Of a stretch of 64,000 nt of DNA, positions 46,320-55,024 are shown piece by piece (the first letter of the stretch is position 1; every line of letters starts with the position of its first letter). Position numbers and translations under genes: made by a program. A model generated the notes under the pieces. That model searched no databases, was not told the DNA's origin, and saw nothing but the letters and a program-made list of their open reading frames with translations. The stretch is from Rhodanobacteraceae bacterium (GTDB lineage Bacteria; Pseudomonadota; Gammaproteobacteria; Xanthomonadales; Rhodanobacteraceae): contig CP126120.1 of assembly GCA_030123585.1 (NCBI GenBank), positions 1,302,001-1,366,000 on the forward strand, read 5' to 3'.

Positions 46320-47357
46320 ATGTATGCCACGCTGCGCCCGCTGCTGTTCGCGCTGGAAGCCGAAACCGCGCACGGCTTGACGCTGTACGCGCTGGGCGTC
46401 GCGCAGCGCAGCAACCTGATGCGCTTCGTCGCGCAACCGCCCGCGGACCTGCCCGTGCGCGCGTTCGGCATCGATTTCCCGAATCCGGTCGGGCTCGCGG
46501 CCGGATTGGACAAGAACGGCGAGCACCTGGACGCGCTGGGCGCGCTCGGTTTCGGCTTCATCGAAATCGGCACGGTGACGCCGCGCGCGCAACCCGGCAA
46601 TCCCAGGCCACGCCTGTTCCGCCTGCCCGAACACGAAGCCCTCATCAACCGGATGGGTTTCAACAACGATGGCGTGGATGCGCTGGTGCGCAACGTCGAG
46701 CAATCGCATTGGCATGGCGTGCTGGGCATCAACATCGGCAAGAACAAGGACACGCCCAACGAACGCGCGGCCGACGATTACCTTGCCTGCCTCGAACGCG
46801 TGTATCCGCTGGCGAGCTACGTCACCGTCAACGTGTCCTCGCCCAACACGCCTGGCCTGCGCGATTTGCAGCAAGGCGATTCGTTGCAGCGGCTGATCGC
46901 GATGCTGATGGAAGCGCGCGAGAAACTCTCCGGGCAACACGGCGCACGCAAGCCGATCCTGCTCAAGATCGCACCCGATCTCGACGACACGCAGATGGAC
47001 GCGATCGCGACGACGCTTTCCGGATCCAGCATCGACGGATTGATCTGCACCAACACTACCGTCGATCGCAGTGGCGTGGCCGGTGCATTGCACGCGAACG
47101 AATCCGGGGGGCTTTCCGGCAAGCCGTTGTTCGTGCGATCCACGGTGGTCTTGCGCGGCATGGCACAGAGGCTCGGCGACAGGATCCCGTTGATCGGCGT
47201 GGGCGGCGTGCTGGCCGGCAGCGATGCGGCCGACAAGATCACCGCGGGCGCGAAACTGGTGCAGGTCTATTCCGGATTGATCTATCGCGGGCCTTGGTTG
47301 ATCACGGAGTGCGTCAACGAAATCCGCCGACAACACCTCAACGTTGAAACTGCATGA
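46320..47357 (+). CDS. pyrD: Dihydroorotate dehydrogenase (class 2, quinone-dependent)
   Basis: Membrane-associated FMN enzyme of 345 residues that oxidises dihydroorotate to orotate in pyrimidine synthesis, passing electrons to quinone. The N-terminal helix region [13 protein letters not shown] is typical of class 2. FMN contacts are [31 protein letters not shown] (catalytic Ser in class 2) and [15 protein letters not shown]. The stop overlaps the murB start by 4 nt. Confidence 0.96.
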   Translation: MYATLRPLLFALEAETAHGLTLYALGVAQRSNLMRFVAQPPADLPVRAFGIDFPNPVGLAAGLDKNGEHLDALGALGFGFIEIGTVTPRAQPGNPRPRLFRLPEHEALINRMGFNNDGVDALVRNVEQSHWHGVLGINIGKNKDTPNERAADDYLACLERVYPLASYVTVNVSSPNTPGLRDLQQGDSLQRLIAMLMEAREKLSGQHGARKPILLKIAPDLDDTQMDAIATTLSGSSIDGLICTNTTVDRSGVAGALHANESGGLSGKPLFVRSTVVLRGMAQRLGDRIPLIGVGGVLAGSDAADKITAGAKLVQVYSGLIYRGPWLITECVNEIRRQHLNVETA

Positions 47358-48514
47358 CTGTGCACGAACCACACCATCCCCACCCCAACCCTCCCCTTGA
47401 AGGGGAGGGAGCAAGAGCGCCGCGCTTGCGTGACAACCCTCCCCCTCAGGGGGAGGGCATGGGTGGGGGTGGGGTCAACGGCAGTGGCTTCACGCTCATC
47501 GAGAATGCATCGTTGCGCGAACGCAACACCTTGCGCGTGGATGCGCACGCGCGCTGGCTAGCGGATATCCACGACGCCGAGTCGATCCCGGTACTGCTGG
47601 ATCATCCCGCCCTGCGCGACACGCAATCATTGCTGCTGGGCGAAGGTTCCAACGTGTTGTTCGTGGACGATTTCGATGGCGTGATCGTCACGCTGAAGAC
47701 ACGCGGCGTCGAAGTGCTGTCCGACGACGCGCATGCCGCCCGCATCCGTGTCGCCGGTGGCGAGCATTGGAACGACCTGGTGCACTGGACGCTTGAGCAC
47801 GGCCATGCCGGCCTCGAAAACCTGATCCTGATTCCTGGCAGCACGGGTGCGGCGCCGATGCAAAACATCGGCGCCTACGGCGTCGAGGTCGGCGAGTTCA
47901 TCGAAACCGTCGAAGCCTTCGACCTGCGCGAACGGCACTTCGTCACTTTCGCCAACGCGGAATGCGAATTCGGCTACCGCGATTCCACTTTCAAGCGCCA
48001 TCCCGACCGCTGGCTGATCACCGCGGTCACATTCCGCCTGCCGCGCGCGTGGATGCCGCGCATCGATTACTCCGGCGTGCGGGACGAGCTGCGCCGCATG
48101 GGCATCGAACGTCCTGTACCGATCCACGTCGCCGACGCGGTGGCGGCCTTGCGCACCCGCAAGCTGCCCGATCCGAAGGTGATCGGCAACGCCGGCAGTT
48201 TCTTCAAGAACCCGCTGGTGCCGCACGCGCGGGCCGAGGCGCTGCGCGCCGAACACCCACAGCTTCCATACTGGCTCGCACAGGACGGCACGGCAAAACT
48301 CTCCGCAGCATGGCTGATCGAGGCTTGCGGATTCAAGGGCGCGCGCGAAGGCGACGCGGGCATCTCGAACCGGCACGCACTGGTGCTGGTGAACCACGGC
48401 CACGCCACCGGCACCGAATTGTGGGCGCTGGCGCAGCGCGTGCGTGAAGGCGTGCGTGCGCGCTTCGGCGTCACGCTGGAAGCGGAACCGCGCATCATCG
48501 GCGCATCCGCGTAA
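47354..48514 (+). CDS. murB: UDP-N-acetylenolpyruvoylglucosamine reductase with repeat-derived N-terminus
   Basis: FAD enzyme of peptidoglycan precursor synthesis that reduces UDP-GlcNAc-enolpyruvate to UDP-MurNAc. The enzyme proper starts near [19 protein letters not shown] and shows [45 protein letters not shown] and [10 protein letters not shown]. From the ATG at 47354 (4-nt overlap with pyrD) the protein has 386 residues, and the first 40 or so are coded by a palindromic repeat (residues [12 protein letters not shown] and [12 protein letters not shown]). An alternative ATG at 47459 has GGGGGAGGG just upstream and would give about 351 residues, the usual length. Which is used is open. Confidence 0.93.
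   Translation: MTVHEPHHPHPNPPLEGEGARAPRLRDNPPPQGEGMGGGGVNGSGFTLIENASLRERNTLRVDAHARWLADIHDAESIPVLLDHPALRDTQSLLLGEGSNVLFVDDFDGVIVTLKTRGVEVLSDDAHAARIRVAGGEHWNDLVHWTLEHGHAGLENLILIPGSTGAAPMQNIGAYGVEVGEFIETVEAFDLRERHFVTFANAECEFGYRDSTFKRHPDRWLITAVTFRLPRAWMPRIDYSGVRDELRRMGIERPVPIHVADAVAALRTRKLPDPKVIGNAGSFFKNPLVPHARAEALRAEHPQLPYWLAQDGTAKLSAAWLIEACGFKGAREGDAGISNRHALVLVNHGHATGTELWALAQRVREGVRARFGVTLEAEPRIIGASA
47375..47475. repeat. CCCTCCCC-type palindromic repeat inside the murB 5' end
   Basis: CCCTCCCCTTGAAGGGGAGGG (from 47391) and CCCTCCCCCTCAGGGGGAGGG (from 47438) are two perfect hairpins, and the outer CCCCACCCC and GGGGTGGGG also pair. The whole is an inverted element of about 100 bases whose length keeps the murB frame open. 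A similar shorter element lies at 54600-54640. Confidence 0.8.
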
Positions 48515-48585
48515 GCGACGACGACGTCGCGCTTGTTTGATACACGTCAGCGGACGCCGTCACTCGCGCATGCTAGATTGCGCGG

Positions 48586-49467
48586 ATGCGATGCGTTGGC
48601 AATATCTGGCGGCTGCCGCTGGCGGCAACCACCCTGATCCTGTGCGGCATGGCCACGGCGGGAGCCCACGCCATCGCAGGCCAGCGCCTGTTTCCGTCAA
48701 CCTTGAGCTTCGACGATCCGGGCATCGGCGCGGAACTGCCGTTGGTGTTCAGCCACATCCGCGCCGACGGCGCCATGCAGAACGGTCTCGACATCGCCGT
48801 CACCAAACCCGTCACGCAAAACTTCTCGTTGATCGCGGGCAGCAGCTACACGGACGCGACTTCGCAGGGCACGCCCACGCTGCACGGCTGGGGCAACTTC
48901 GCGCTGGGCGGCGTGTGGCAGGTGTACCGCAACGCGGATGCGGAATCGATCGGCTCGTTCTCGCTCAGCCGCAGCTTCGCGCACACCGGCAGCCGCGCGG
49001 TGCGTGACGATTTTTCGACGTGGTCGCCGGCCTTCAATTTCGGCAAGGGCTTCGGACAAGCCGGTGCGAATTGGCTGCGGCCGTTTGCGCTGACAGGCTC
49101 GCTGGGACTCGACCTGCCGAACCGCGCCGACGAACCGCGGATGTTGAACTGGGCGCTGTCGCTGCAATACAGCATCCCGTACCTGCAGGACTTCGTGAAA
49201 TACGCCGGCATCAAGGCGCCGTTCGACAGGATGATCCCGATCGTCGAGCTGCCGATGCAGACCTGCCTCGACCGCGGCTGCCGCGGCCAGACCACGGGCT
49301 ACGTCGCGCCGGGCGTGATCCGGGTCGGCCGCCGCGTGCAATGGGGCGTGGAACTGCTGGCGCCGGTGAATCGCCGCACCGGCCATTCGATCGGCGTGAT
49401 GCTCGGTTTCAACCTGTATCTTGACGACCTTGCGCCGCACGGATTCGGCGCACCGCTGTTCCGCTGA
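48586..49467 (+). CDS. Putative outer membrane beta-barrel protein
   Basis: Protein of 293 residues with a signal peptide (to about residue 30, ending AHAIAG) followed by alternating polar and hydrophobic short stretches (for example NFALGGVWQVYR, WGVELLAPVNRR, IGVMLGFNLYLDDL) and a C-terminal Phe-Arg. The family is not recognised by name. It stands 14 bases before copC on the same strand, which suggests a metal-related or envelope role, but this is inference. Confidence 0.78.
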   Translation: MRCVGNIWRLPLAATTLILCGMATAGAHAIAGQRLFPSTLSFDDPGIGAELPLVFSHIRADGAMQNGLDIAVTKPVTQNFSLIAGSSYTDATSQGTPTLHGWGNFALGGVWQVYRNADAESIGSFSLSRSFAHTGSRAVRDDFSTWSPAFNFGKGFGQAGANWLRPFALTGSLGLDLPNRADEPRMLNWALSLQYSIPYLQDFVKYAGIKAPFDRMIPIVELPMQTCLDRGCRGQTTGYVAPGVIRVGRRVQWGVELLAPVNRRTGHSIGVMLGFNLYLDDLAPHGFGAPLFR

Positions 49468-49481
49468 TTCGAGGATCAAGC

Positions 49482-49844
49482 ATGCACACCTTCCCGCGCG
49501 CCATCGCCTTGCTGTTTGCGTTCGCCATCCCGGCGACGGCATGGGCACACGCGTTTCCCGACAATTCCTCGCCGCACGTCGGCGCGACGCTCAAGACCGC
49601 GCCGTCGCAGGCAAAGGTCTGGTTCGACAGCGAACTGGAACTGGCATCGTCGACCCTGATCGTGAAGAACGCCGCCGGCAAGGTGGTGAGCACCGGCAAT
49701 GGCCAAGTCGACGCAAAGAATCACGCCTTGCTGGAAACCACCTTCCCGAAACCGCTGCCGCCCGGCCGCTACACGGTTTATTGGAGCATCGTCGCGCACG
49801 ACGGCCACCACGGCGCCGGGCACTTCACTTTCACGGTGGAGTGA
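49482..49844 (+). CDS. copC: CopC-like copper-binding periplasmic protein
   Basis: Protein of 120 residues with a signal peptide cut at WAHAFP, leaving the N-terminal His that binds Cu(II) in CopC proteins. The domain shows PHVGATLKTAPSQAKVWFDSELELASSTL and ends in YWSIVAHDGHHGAGHFTFTV with Asp and His ligands. The Met-rich Cu(I) site is not seen. No copD partner follows; the neighbour upstream is a beta-barrel-like protein. Confidence 0.9.
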   Translation: MHTFPRAIALLFAFAIPATAWAHAFPDNSSPHVGATLKTAPSQAKVWFDSELELASSTLIVKNAAGKVVSTGNGQVDAKNHALLETTFPKPLPPGRYTVYWSIVAHDGHHGAGHFTFTVE

Positions 49845-49899
49845 GCGCTGCCACGCCGCCGTCCAATGTTCCCGGCATCTTCAAGACGCTGCCGCGGCT

Positions 49900-50208
49900 T
49901 CAAACGTTCGCGGGCGGCCGCGCGGCGAGGTAATGCCGCTCGCCGTTCGCCGGATCGAAGTACACGGCCGTCAAGCGGCCGGTTTCGGGATCGACGAAGC
50001 GCTCGCCGGTATCGATCCAGCGCGGATCGGGGCGCCCTTCTCCCAGCGGCTTGTAACGCCAGCGTTCGATCGCGAGCGCGAGGATCAGGAACAGCCCGCC
50101 GACGATCAGTTGCGGCAGGAACAGCGCCAGCGCGCCGCCGACCAGCAGCGCGACCGCGGCAATCAACAGCAGCAACGCGCCGACCACATACAGCGCGATC
50201 ATCAACAT
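49900..50208 (-). CDS. Small membrane protein of unknown function
   Basis: Protein of 102 residues with two membrane segments (about 2-30 and 32-48), then a soluble tail of about 50 residues with WIDTGERFVDPETGRLTAVYFDPANGE. The tail reads like a small beta domain. The family is not recognised. It lies 6 bases after ybjQ, so the two are likely an operon. Confidence 0.78.
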   Translation of the reverse strand: MLMIALYVVGALLLLIAAVALLVGGALALFLPQLIVGGLFLILALAIERWRYKPLGEGRPDPRWIDTGERFVDPETGRLTAVYFDPANGERHYLAARPPANV

Positions 50209-50214
50209 GGCGGA

Positions 50215-50535
50215 TTACGCCTTCTCTATGACGACCGCCGTGCCGTAGGCCACGATCTCGCTCATGGTCTGACCGATCTCGGAGGAATCGAAACGCATCA
50301 TCACCACCGCGTTGGCGCCCATCGCCTGCGCGTTCTTGACCATGCGGTCGGTGGCGTGGCGGCGCGCTTCCTCCAGCATCTGGGTGTACTCGTTGATCTC
50401 GCCGCCGACGATGGAGCGCAGGCCCGCCATCACGTTGCCGCCAATGCCGCGGCTGCGCACCACCAGGCCGAACACCTGGCCCTTGGTCTCGACGACCTTG
50501 TAGCCGGCCACGTATTCACTGGTCACGATGATCAT
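50215..50535 (-). CDS. ybjQ: YbjQ (DUF74) family protein
   Basis: Protein of 106 residues that matches the YbjQ family end to end: VTSEYVAGYKVVETKGQVFG, RSRGIGGNVMAGLRSIVGGEINEYTQML, and MGANAVVMMRFDSSEI. It is probably a pentameric beta-rich protein. The function is unknown, and homologues are sometimes linked to metal or stress response. Confidence 0.93.
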   Translation of the reverse strand: MIIVTSEYVAGYKVVETKGQVFGLVVRSRGIGGNVMAGLRSIVGGEINEYTQMLEEARRHATDRMVKNAQAMGANAVVMMRFDSSEIGQTMSEIVAYGTAVVIEKA

Positions 50536-50570
50536 GCATGCACCCTCCAGATGACATTTGCTCGAAGCAA

Positions 50571-50628
50571 GTCGCCTGCACGCAGGCTCCTACAGCGATG
50601 CTTTCGTAAGAGCGCTCGTGAGTGCGAC
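50571..50628. repeat. Pair of REP-like elements in opposite orientation
   Basis: TGTAGGAGCCTGCGTGCAGGCGAC on the minus strand (50571-50594) and CGTAAGAGCGCTCGTGAGTGCGAC on the plus strand (50605-50628) resemble the common GTAGGAGC-hairpin-GCGAC REP sequence, one in each orientation. The pair forms a typical REP doublet in the gap between ybjQ and the Bax inhibitor-1 gene. Confidence 0.75.
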
Positions 50629-50633
50629 CGCCA

Positions 50634-51401
50634 TCACTGGCGCGACTTGCCCAGCAACCGCAGCAGCTCCATGTACAGCCACACCAGCGTCACCATCAGC
50701 GCGAACGCGCAGTACCACTCCATGTATTTCGGTGCACCCTGTTCGGCGGCGCGTTCGATCAGGTCGAAATCCAGCACCAGGTTCAGCGCCGCCAGGCCCA
50801 CCACCAGCACGCTGAAGCCGATGCCGAGCATGCCGCCGCCGTTGATGAAGGACATGCCCGCGTAGCCCGTGAATGCGGTGATGCCCCACTGCACCAGGTA
50901 CAGCAGCAGGATGCCGCCGGTCGCCGCGACCACGCCCATGCGGAACTTCTGGGTGACCTTGATCACGCCGGTGCGGTACAGCGCCAGCATCACGACCAGC
51001 ACGCCGACCGACGCCAGGATCGCCTGCAGCACGATGCCGTGGTACTTCAGTTCGAAGATCGCCGAGATGCCGCCCAGCGCGGTGCCTTCGGCGAGTGCGT
51101 AAAGCGGCGCCGTGACCGGCGACCAGGCCGGCTTGAATGCGCTGGCGAACGCCATCACCAGGCCCACGATCAGGCCGCCCCACAGGAACGGCTGGACGGC
51201 CGCGATGCCCACGGCGGGCCCGCCCGCGGCCACGCCTTGCACGAAATGCTGCCAAGTCCACCAGCCGGTGATCAGCATCAGCACCAGCAGCAGGCCGGTA
51301 CGCGCGAGCGTGCCGTTGATGGTCATCGGCTCGCCGGACGTCGTGGCGACGTTCTGGAAGGTCTTTTCCCGCAGGACGGGGTTGTTGGTACGCAGGGCCA
51401 T
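50634..51401 (-). CDS. Bax inhibitor-1/YccA family membrane protein
   Basis: Protein of 255 residues with seven hydrophobic segments and the BI-1 pattern: ALAEGTALGGISAIFELKYHGI, NLVLDFDLIERAA (the Asp pair lies in the channel of family members) and a C-terminal AFALMVTLVWLYMELLRLL. Bacterial members (YccA, YbhL) affect FtsH or act as pH-sensitive calcium leaks, and the exact role here is unknown. I chose the ATG at 51401 because it gives the family length. Confidence 0.9.
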   Translation of the reverse strand: MALRTNNPVLREKTFQNVATTSGEPMTINGTLARTGLLLVLMLITGWWTWQHFVQGVAAGGPAVGIAAVQPFLWGGLIVGLVMAFASAFKPAWSPVTAPLYALAEGTALGGISAIFELKYHGIVLQAILASVGVLVVMLALYRTGVIKVTQKFRMGVVAATGGILLLYLVQWGITAFTGYAGMSFINGGGMLGIGFSVLVVGLAALNLVLDFDLIERAAEQGAPKYMEWYCAFALMVTLVWLYMELLRLLGKSRQ

Positions 51402-51514
51402 GGGGTTCCTCACTCGAATGGCACGAATGGATGTCCGCAACTGTAGCGGACGCGTGGCGGCGCCGCCATGCAACAGACCACGCACCGCTTGTCTGGTTCC
51501 TCGATGCACCGATT

Positions 51515-53332
51515 TCAAGCCGTGCGGGTGAAGCCATCTGCGCTCCACGTCTCCGATCCCGCGCCGTGGTGCACGGTGAACAAACCATCCGGGTCGTAGC
51601 GTTGCTTCACCGCCAGCAAGCGCGGATAGTTCGTGCCCCAGAATGCGCGCTGCCAATCCTTGAGGAAATAATCGCTTTCGGAAACGTAGGAACCGGCATC
51701 CGGCGCGATCCGGTACAACGCCTGCATGGCCTTGGCGCAAGCGTCGGCCTCCTTGCGCGCCGATGCGAGATCCGGTTCGTGGCCGGGTATGCCGGGAAAC
51801 GCCGGCGGCTGGCTGCCGCCGGTGATCGCCAGCGCGAAGGCGTCCAGCACTTGCGGATTGGTCGCAGTATCGCGCGCCGCATCGATGGCGTCCCTGGGCG
51901 CGCCGGCAAGGCCCTTGTTGAAATGCAGGCTCAGGCCGTAGCCGCGCGTGAATGCGAACAACGCATCGACCAGATCCTGCACGCGACCCGGCTGCAACAG
52001 GGTTTGCGACAACCACGCCGAGCCGTAGCTGGTGATGAACTGCCCCGACTGGTCGGCGTCGCCCGCCCACACGTAGTTGTCGATGGGCGCGCCCGGACGC
52101 GAATCGCCGACGGTCACGCCGGGCTGCTTGCGCATCACTTCGGGGTTCCAGAATGCGCGCGCAGGAATCGTCAACACTTCCGGCGGCTTCGTGAGCACGA
52201 AATCGTGCGGCGACGCCTGCACGAAATCGAAAAACGGCTTCCACACCGCTTCCGCAGCCTTCTTGTCCAGTCCCTGGAACAACATGTCCACGCGCAACAC
52301 GTTGCCCGAATGCAAGTGGATTTTCTCGCCCCAATGCGGATTCAGAAGGCTCGTCCGGCAGAACTCGAAACAACGGGCGAGCAACTTGCGATAGGCATCG
52401 TCGGACTTCGCCCGCACCGTCGCATTCACCGCGCCGAAAAACTCCGGCAAGTCGTGCGTGCGCAAGGTCAGCCGCGTGATCACGCCGAAGCTGCCGCCGC
52501 CACCGCCCTTCAGCGCCCAGAACAGGTCGGGATCGTTGCAGGCGTTGACGGTGCGGATTTTCCCATCCGCGGTGACCACTTCGGCTTCCAGCAGGTTTGC
52601 CGCGGCGGTGCCGAAGCCTTTCGACCAACTGCCGAAACCGCCGCTGCTCACGAGCCCCGCAACACCCACGGTCATGCAGCCGCCGCCCTGCACGTAGCGC
52701 CCGCCTTCCGTGGTGACCGCGTTGTAGGTGTGGCCCCAGATGCATCCGGCACCCATGGTGACCGCCGGCTGCGGCGCGACCTTGCCCGCGCAGCCTTTCG
52801 GCACGAACGCGTCCACCAGCGTGCCGTCGTTCATGGGGTAGGTCCAGATCAACAGCGAATCCGGCGCATCGGAGGTGCCTTGGTAACTGTGCCCGCCGCC
52901 CTTCACCACCACGCGCAGCTTGTGCTTGCGCGCGAAGTTCACCGCGGCGGCGACGTCGGCCGCGCTCTTCGCCGCGACCGCGTAGGCGCTCGGCTTCGAC
53001 GTCCACGCATCGACCCAGCCCGACGCTTGCGTCAGTGCCGGATTGTCGTGGATGTAGAACGGATTGCGGATCTGCGTGAAGAAATCCGCGCAGGCCTTGC
53101 CGGATGGATCGGCGCGGCACGCCGCCAGCGGATCGGCGAGCTTCAGCAAGCGTCCACCGACCTGCCGGTTCAGGCTTTCCCATTCGGCGGCCGAAGGCCA
53201 GCCGGCGTCGCCGGGCCGCATCCGCCGCAGCGTGTGCGCCGCCTTGGCCCAGGCCGCTTCCGGCAGATTCGCCAGCAAGGCGCCGAACAGGGGCGCACCG
53301 GCCAGCCACTTCAGCAACGCGCGTCGCTTCAT
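51515..53332 (-). CDS. Exported FAD-linked oxidoreductase (berberine bridge-like)
   Basis: Protein of 605 residues with a twin-arginine-like signal MKRRALLKWLAGAPLFGALL. The FAD-binding PCMH domain has VVKGGGHSYQG, whose His is the usual covalent flavin site, and GGGCMTVGVAGLVSSGGFGSW, whose Cys matches the second covalent site of bicovalent berberine-bridge enzymes. The BBE C-terminal domain ends with NYPRLLAVKQRYDPDGLFTVHHGAG. It likely oxidises an alcohol or sugar in the periplasm with oxygen as acceptor. The substrate is unknown, and no partner gene is near. Confidence 0.9.
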   Translation of the reverse strand: MKRRALLKWLAGAPLFGALLANLPEAAWAKAAHTLRRMRPGDAGWPSAAEWESLNRQVGGRLLKLADPLAACRADPSGKACADFFTQIRNPFYIHDNPALTQASGWVDAWTSKPSAYAVAAKSAADVAAAVNFARKHKLRVVVKGGGHSYQGTSDAPDSLLIWTYPMNDGTLVDAFVPKGCAGKVAPQPAVTMGAGCIWGHTYNAVTTEGGRYVQGGGCMTVGVAGLVSSGGFGSWSKGFGTAAANLLEAEVVTADGKIRTVNACNDPDLFWALKGGGGGSFGVITRLTLRTHDLPEFFGAVNATVRAKSDDAYRKLLARCFEFCRTSLLNPHWGEKIHLHSGNVLRVDMLFQGLDKKAAEAVWKPFFDFVQASPHDFVLTKPPEVLTIPARAFWNPEVMRKQPGVTVGDSRPGAPIDNYVWAGDADQSGQFITSYGSAWLSQTLLQPGRVQDLVDALFAFTRGYGLSLHFNKGLAGAPRDAIDAARDTATNPQVLDAFALAITGGSQPPAFPGIPGHEPDLASARKEADACAKAMQALYRIAPDAGSYVSESDYFLKDWQRAFWGTNYPRLLAVKQRYDPDGLFTVHHGAGSETWSADGFTRTA

Positions 53333-53399
53333 CGTGCCGTCTCCACGCAAGGGACGGCGCAGCATACTCCGCGTGCGCGCGAAACTCAGGTGACGGTTG

Positions 53400-54662
53400 T
53401 CAGGTGGCTTGCGCCGCTGCGTGTCTCGGCGGCCGCACGTCAGGCAGGAACATTGCGAGCAGGCCCAGCAGCGGCAGGAACGCGCAGACCTCGTACACGA
53501 ACACGATCCCGAAGTGGTCGGCGATCACGCCCAGCACCGCGGCGCCGAGTCCGCCGAGTCCGAACGAAAACCCGTAGAACAAACCGGACACCATGCCGAT
53601 GCGGTGGGTCAGCATGTCCTGCGCGTACACGATGATCGCGGGAAATGCCGAGGCGAGGATCAGCCCGATCACCACGCTCAGGCCCACCGTCCACGCGAGG
53701 CCGACATACGGCAGCGCCAGCGTGAACGGCGCGCAACCGAGGATCGAAAACCAGATCACGCGCCGGCGGCCGATGCGGTCGCCAAGCGGACCGCCGATCA
53801 CGGTGCCGATCGCGACCGCCAGCAGGAACACCGACAACAAATGGTCGGCGGTCTTGTCGCTCACGCCGAAACGATGGATCAGGAAAAAGGTGTAGTAGCT
53901 GCTGATGCTCGCTAGGTAGAAGAACTTGGAGAACATCAGCACGAACAGGATTCCGACAGTGCGGCGGATCAGCGGCTTTGGATACGGCGGCTTGTCGGTG
54001 GACTGGCGCGCCCTGACCCGCTCGTCGATGTGCGCCTTGTACCAGCGGCTCACCTGCGCGAGGACCACGATCGCGACCAGCGCGAACACACCGAACCAGG
54101 CCACGTGGCTGCGGCCGAAGGTCAGCACGATCGCCGCCGCCAGCGCCGGCCCGATCGCCTGGCCGGTGTTGCCGCCGATCTGGAACAACGATTGCGCGAG
54201 CCCGTAGCGTCCGCCCGAAGCCATCCGCGCCACGCGCGAGGATTCCGGATGGAACACCGACGAGCCGCAGCCGATCAGGGCGACCGACAGCAATACGACC
54301 GGATAGCTCGGCGCCACCGACAACAGCAGCAGGCCGCTCAACGTGAAGAACATCCCGACCGGCAGCGAGAACGGCAACGGATGCTTGTCGGTGACGATGC
54401 CCACCACCGGCTGCAGCAGCGACGCGGTCAACTGGAACGTCAGGGTGATCACGCCGATCTGGATGAAGCTCAGATGGAAGCCGCTTTTCAGCATCGGATA
54501 GATCGCGACGATCACCGACTGCATCATGTCGTTCAACATGTGCACGAAGCTGACCGCGCCGATCACGCTGAAGCGCGTGACGTCGTGATGTGAAGTCGCA
54601 CCCTCTCCCCCGTCCACAGTGGACGGGGCAGGAGGAGGGAATGGGCTGTCGTTCGGCGACAA
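53400..54662 (-). CDS. fsr: Fosmidomycin resistance-type MFS efflux protein
   Basis: Major facilitator of about 420 residues with 12 membrane segments, very like E. coli Fsr: SFVHMLNDMMQSVIVAIYPML, FIQIGVITLTFQLTASLLQPVVG, GCGSSVFHPESSRVARMASGG and GLAQSLFQIGGNTG. It probably exports small drugs or aldehyde-type compounds. The first 25 residues include a segment coded by a CTCCCCC-type repeat (SPFPPPAPSTVDGGEG), so the true start may be the GTG at 54617 instead of the ATG at 54662. Confidence 0.9.
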   Translation of the reverse strand: MSPNDSPFPPPAPSTVDGGEGATSHHDVTRFSVIGAVSFVHMLNDMMQSVIVAIYPMLKSGFHLSFIQIGVITLTFQLTASLLQPVVGIVTDKHPLPFSLPVGMFFTLSGLLLLSVAPSYPVVLLSVALIGCGSSVFHPESSRVARMASGGRYGLAQSLFQIGGNTGQAIGPALAAAIVLTFGRSHVAWFGVFALVAIVVLAQVSRWYKAHIDERVRARQSTDKPPYPKPLIRRTVGILFVLMFSKFFYLASISSYYTFFLIHRFGVSDKTADHLLSVFLLAVAIGTVIGGPLGDRIGRRRVIWFSILGCAPFTLALPYVGLAWTVGLSVVIGLILASAFPAIIVYAQDMLTHRIGMVSGLFYGFSFGLGGLGAAVLGVIADHFGIVFVYEVCAFLPLLGLLAMFLPDVRPPRHAAAQAT

Positions 54663-54820
54663 GATGGGATTCCGGAAAAATCAATCCGCGAATGAACGCG
54701 AATAGATGCAAATAAAAACGTAACAGCCGCAATCTGCTGCTTCTCCATTCGCGTTCATTGGCGTTCCTGATTAGCGCTGATCCTCAGCTGTACGAGATGC
54801 GTCATATCAAACAAAACCTT
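54663..54820. other. Upstream region of fsr with CGCGAATGAA-type repeat
   Basis: AATGAACGCGAAT at about 54690 is repeated in inverse form as ATTCGCGTTCATT at about 54750, and CCTGATTAGCG at 54768 matches the edge of the GTCATTCC repeats at 36877 and 54992. No open frame is supported here. Confidence 0.5.
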
Positions 54821-54992
54821 GTCATTCCGGGGCTGCCCGCGCCGGGCGCGGGCAGAACCCGGAATCGGTGTCACTACGCGTGTCAACTTTCCAAACCGAT
54901 TCCGGATTCGGGCCCCGGATCAAGTCCGGGGCAGGCTCTGCGGCCCGCTCCGGAATGACAATGCAATTGGCTGAGGTTCGTCGCTAATCAGG
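54821..54992 (+). repeat. GTCATTCC/GGAATGAC repeat, copy B
   Basis: An element bounded by GTCATTCCGG (54821) and CCGGAATGAC (ends 54959). The left module is a GC-rich hairpin (CTGCCCGCGCCGGGCGCGGGCAG), and the right 100 bases (54893-54992) are the near-exact inverse of copy A. It ends 33 bases before the fused E1 gene. Confidence 0.85.
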
Positions 54993-55024
54993 TTGGCGTT
55001 TATTTGCGGACTGTTTCAGTCTTT

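Noticed and set aside
45147..47414. 755-codon minus-strand frame opposite the SDR, DUF4190 and pyrD genes
   Set aside because: It spans several real genes and gaps and has no recognisable domain.
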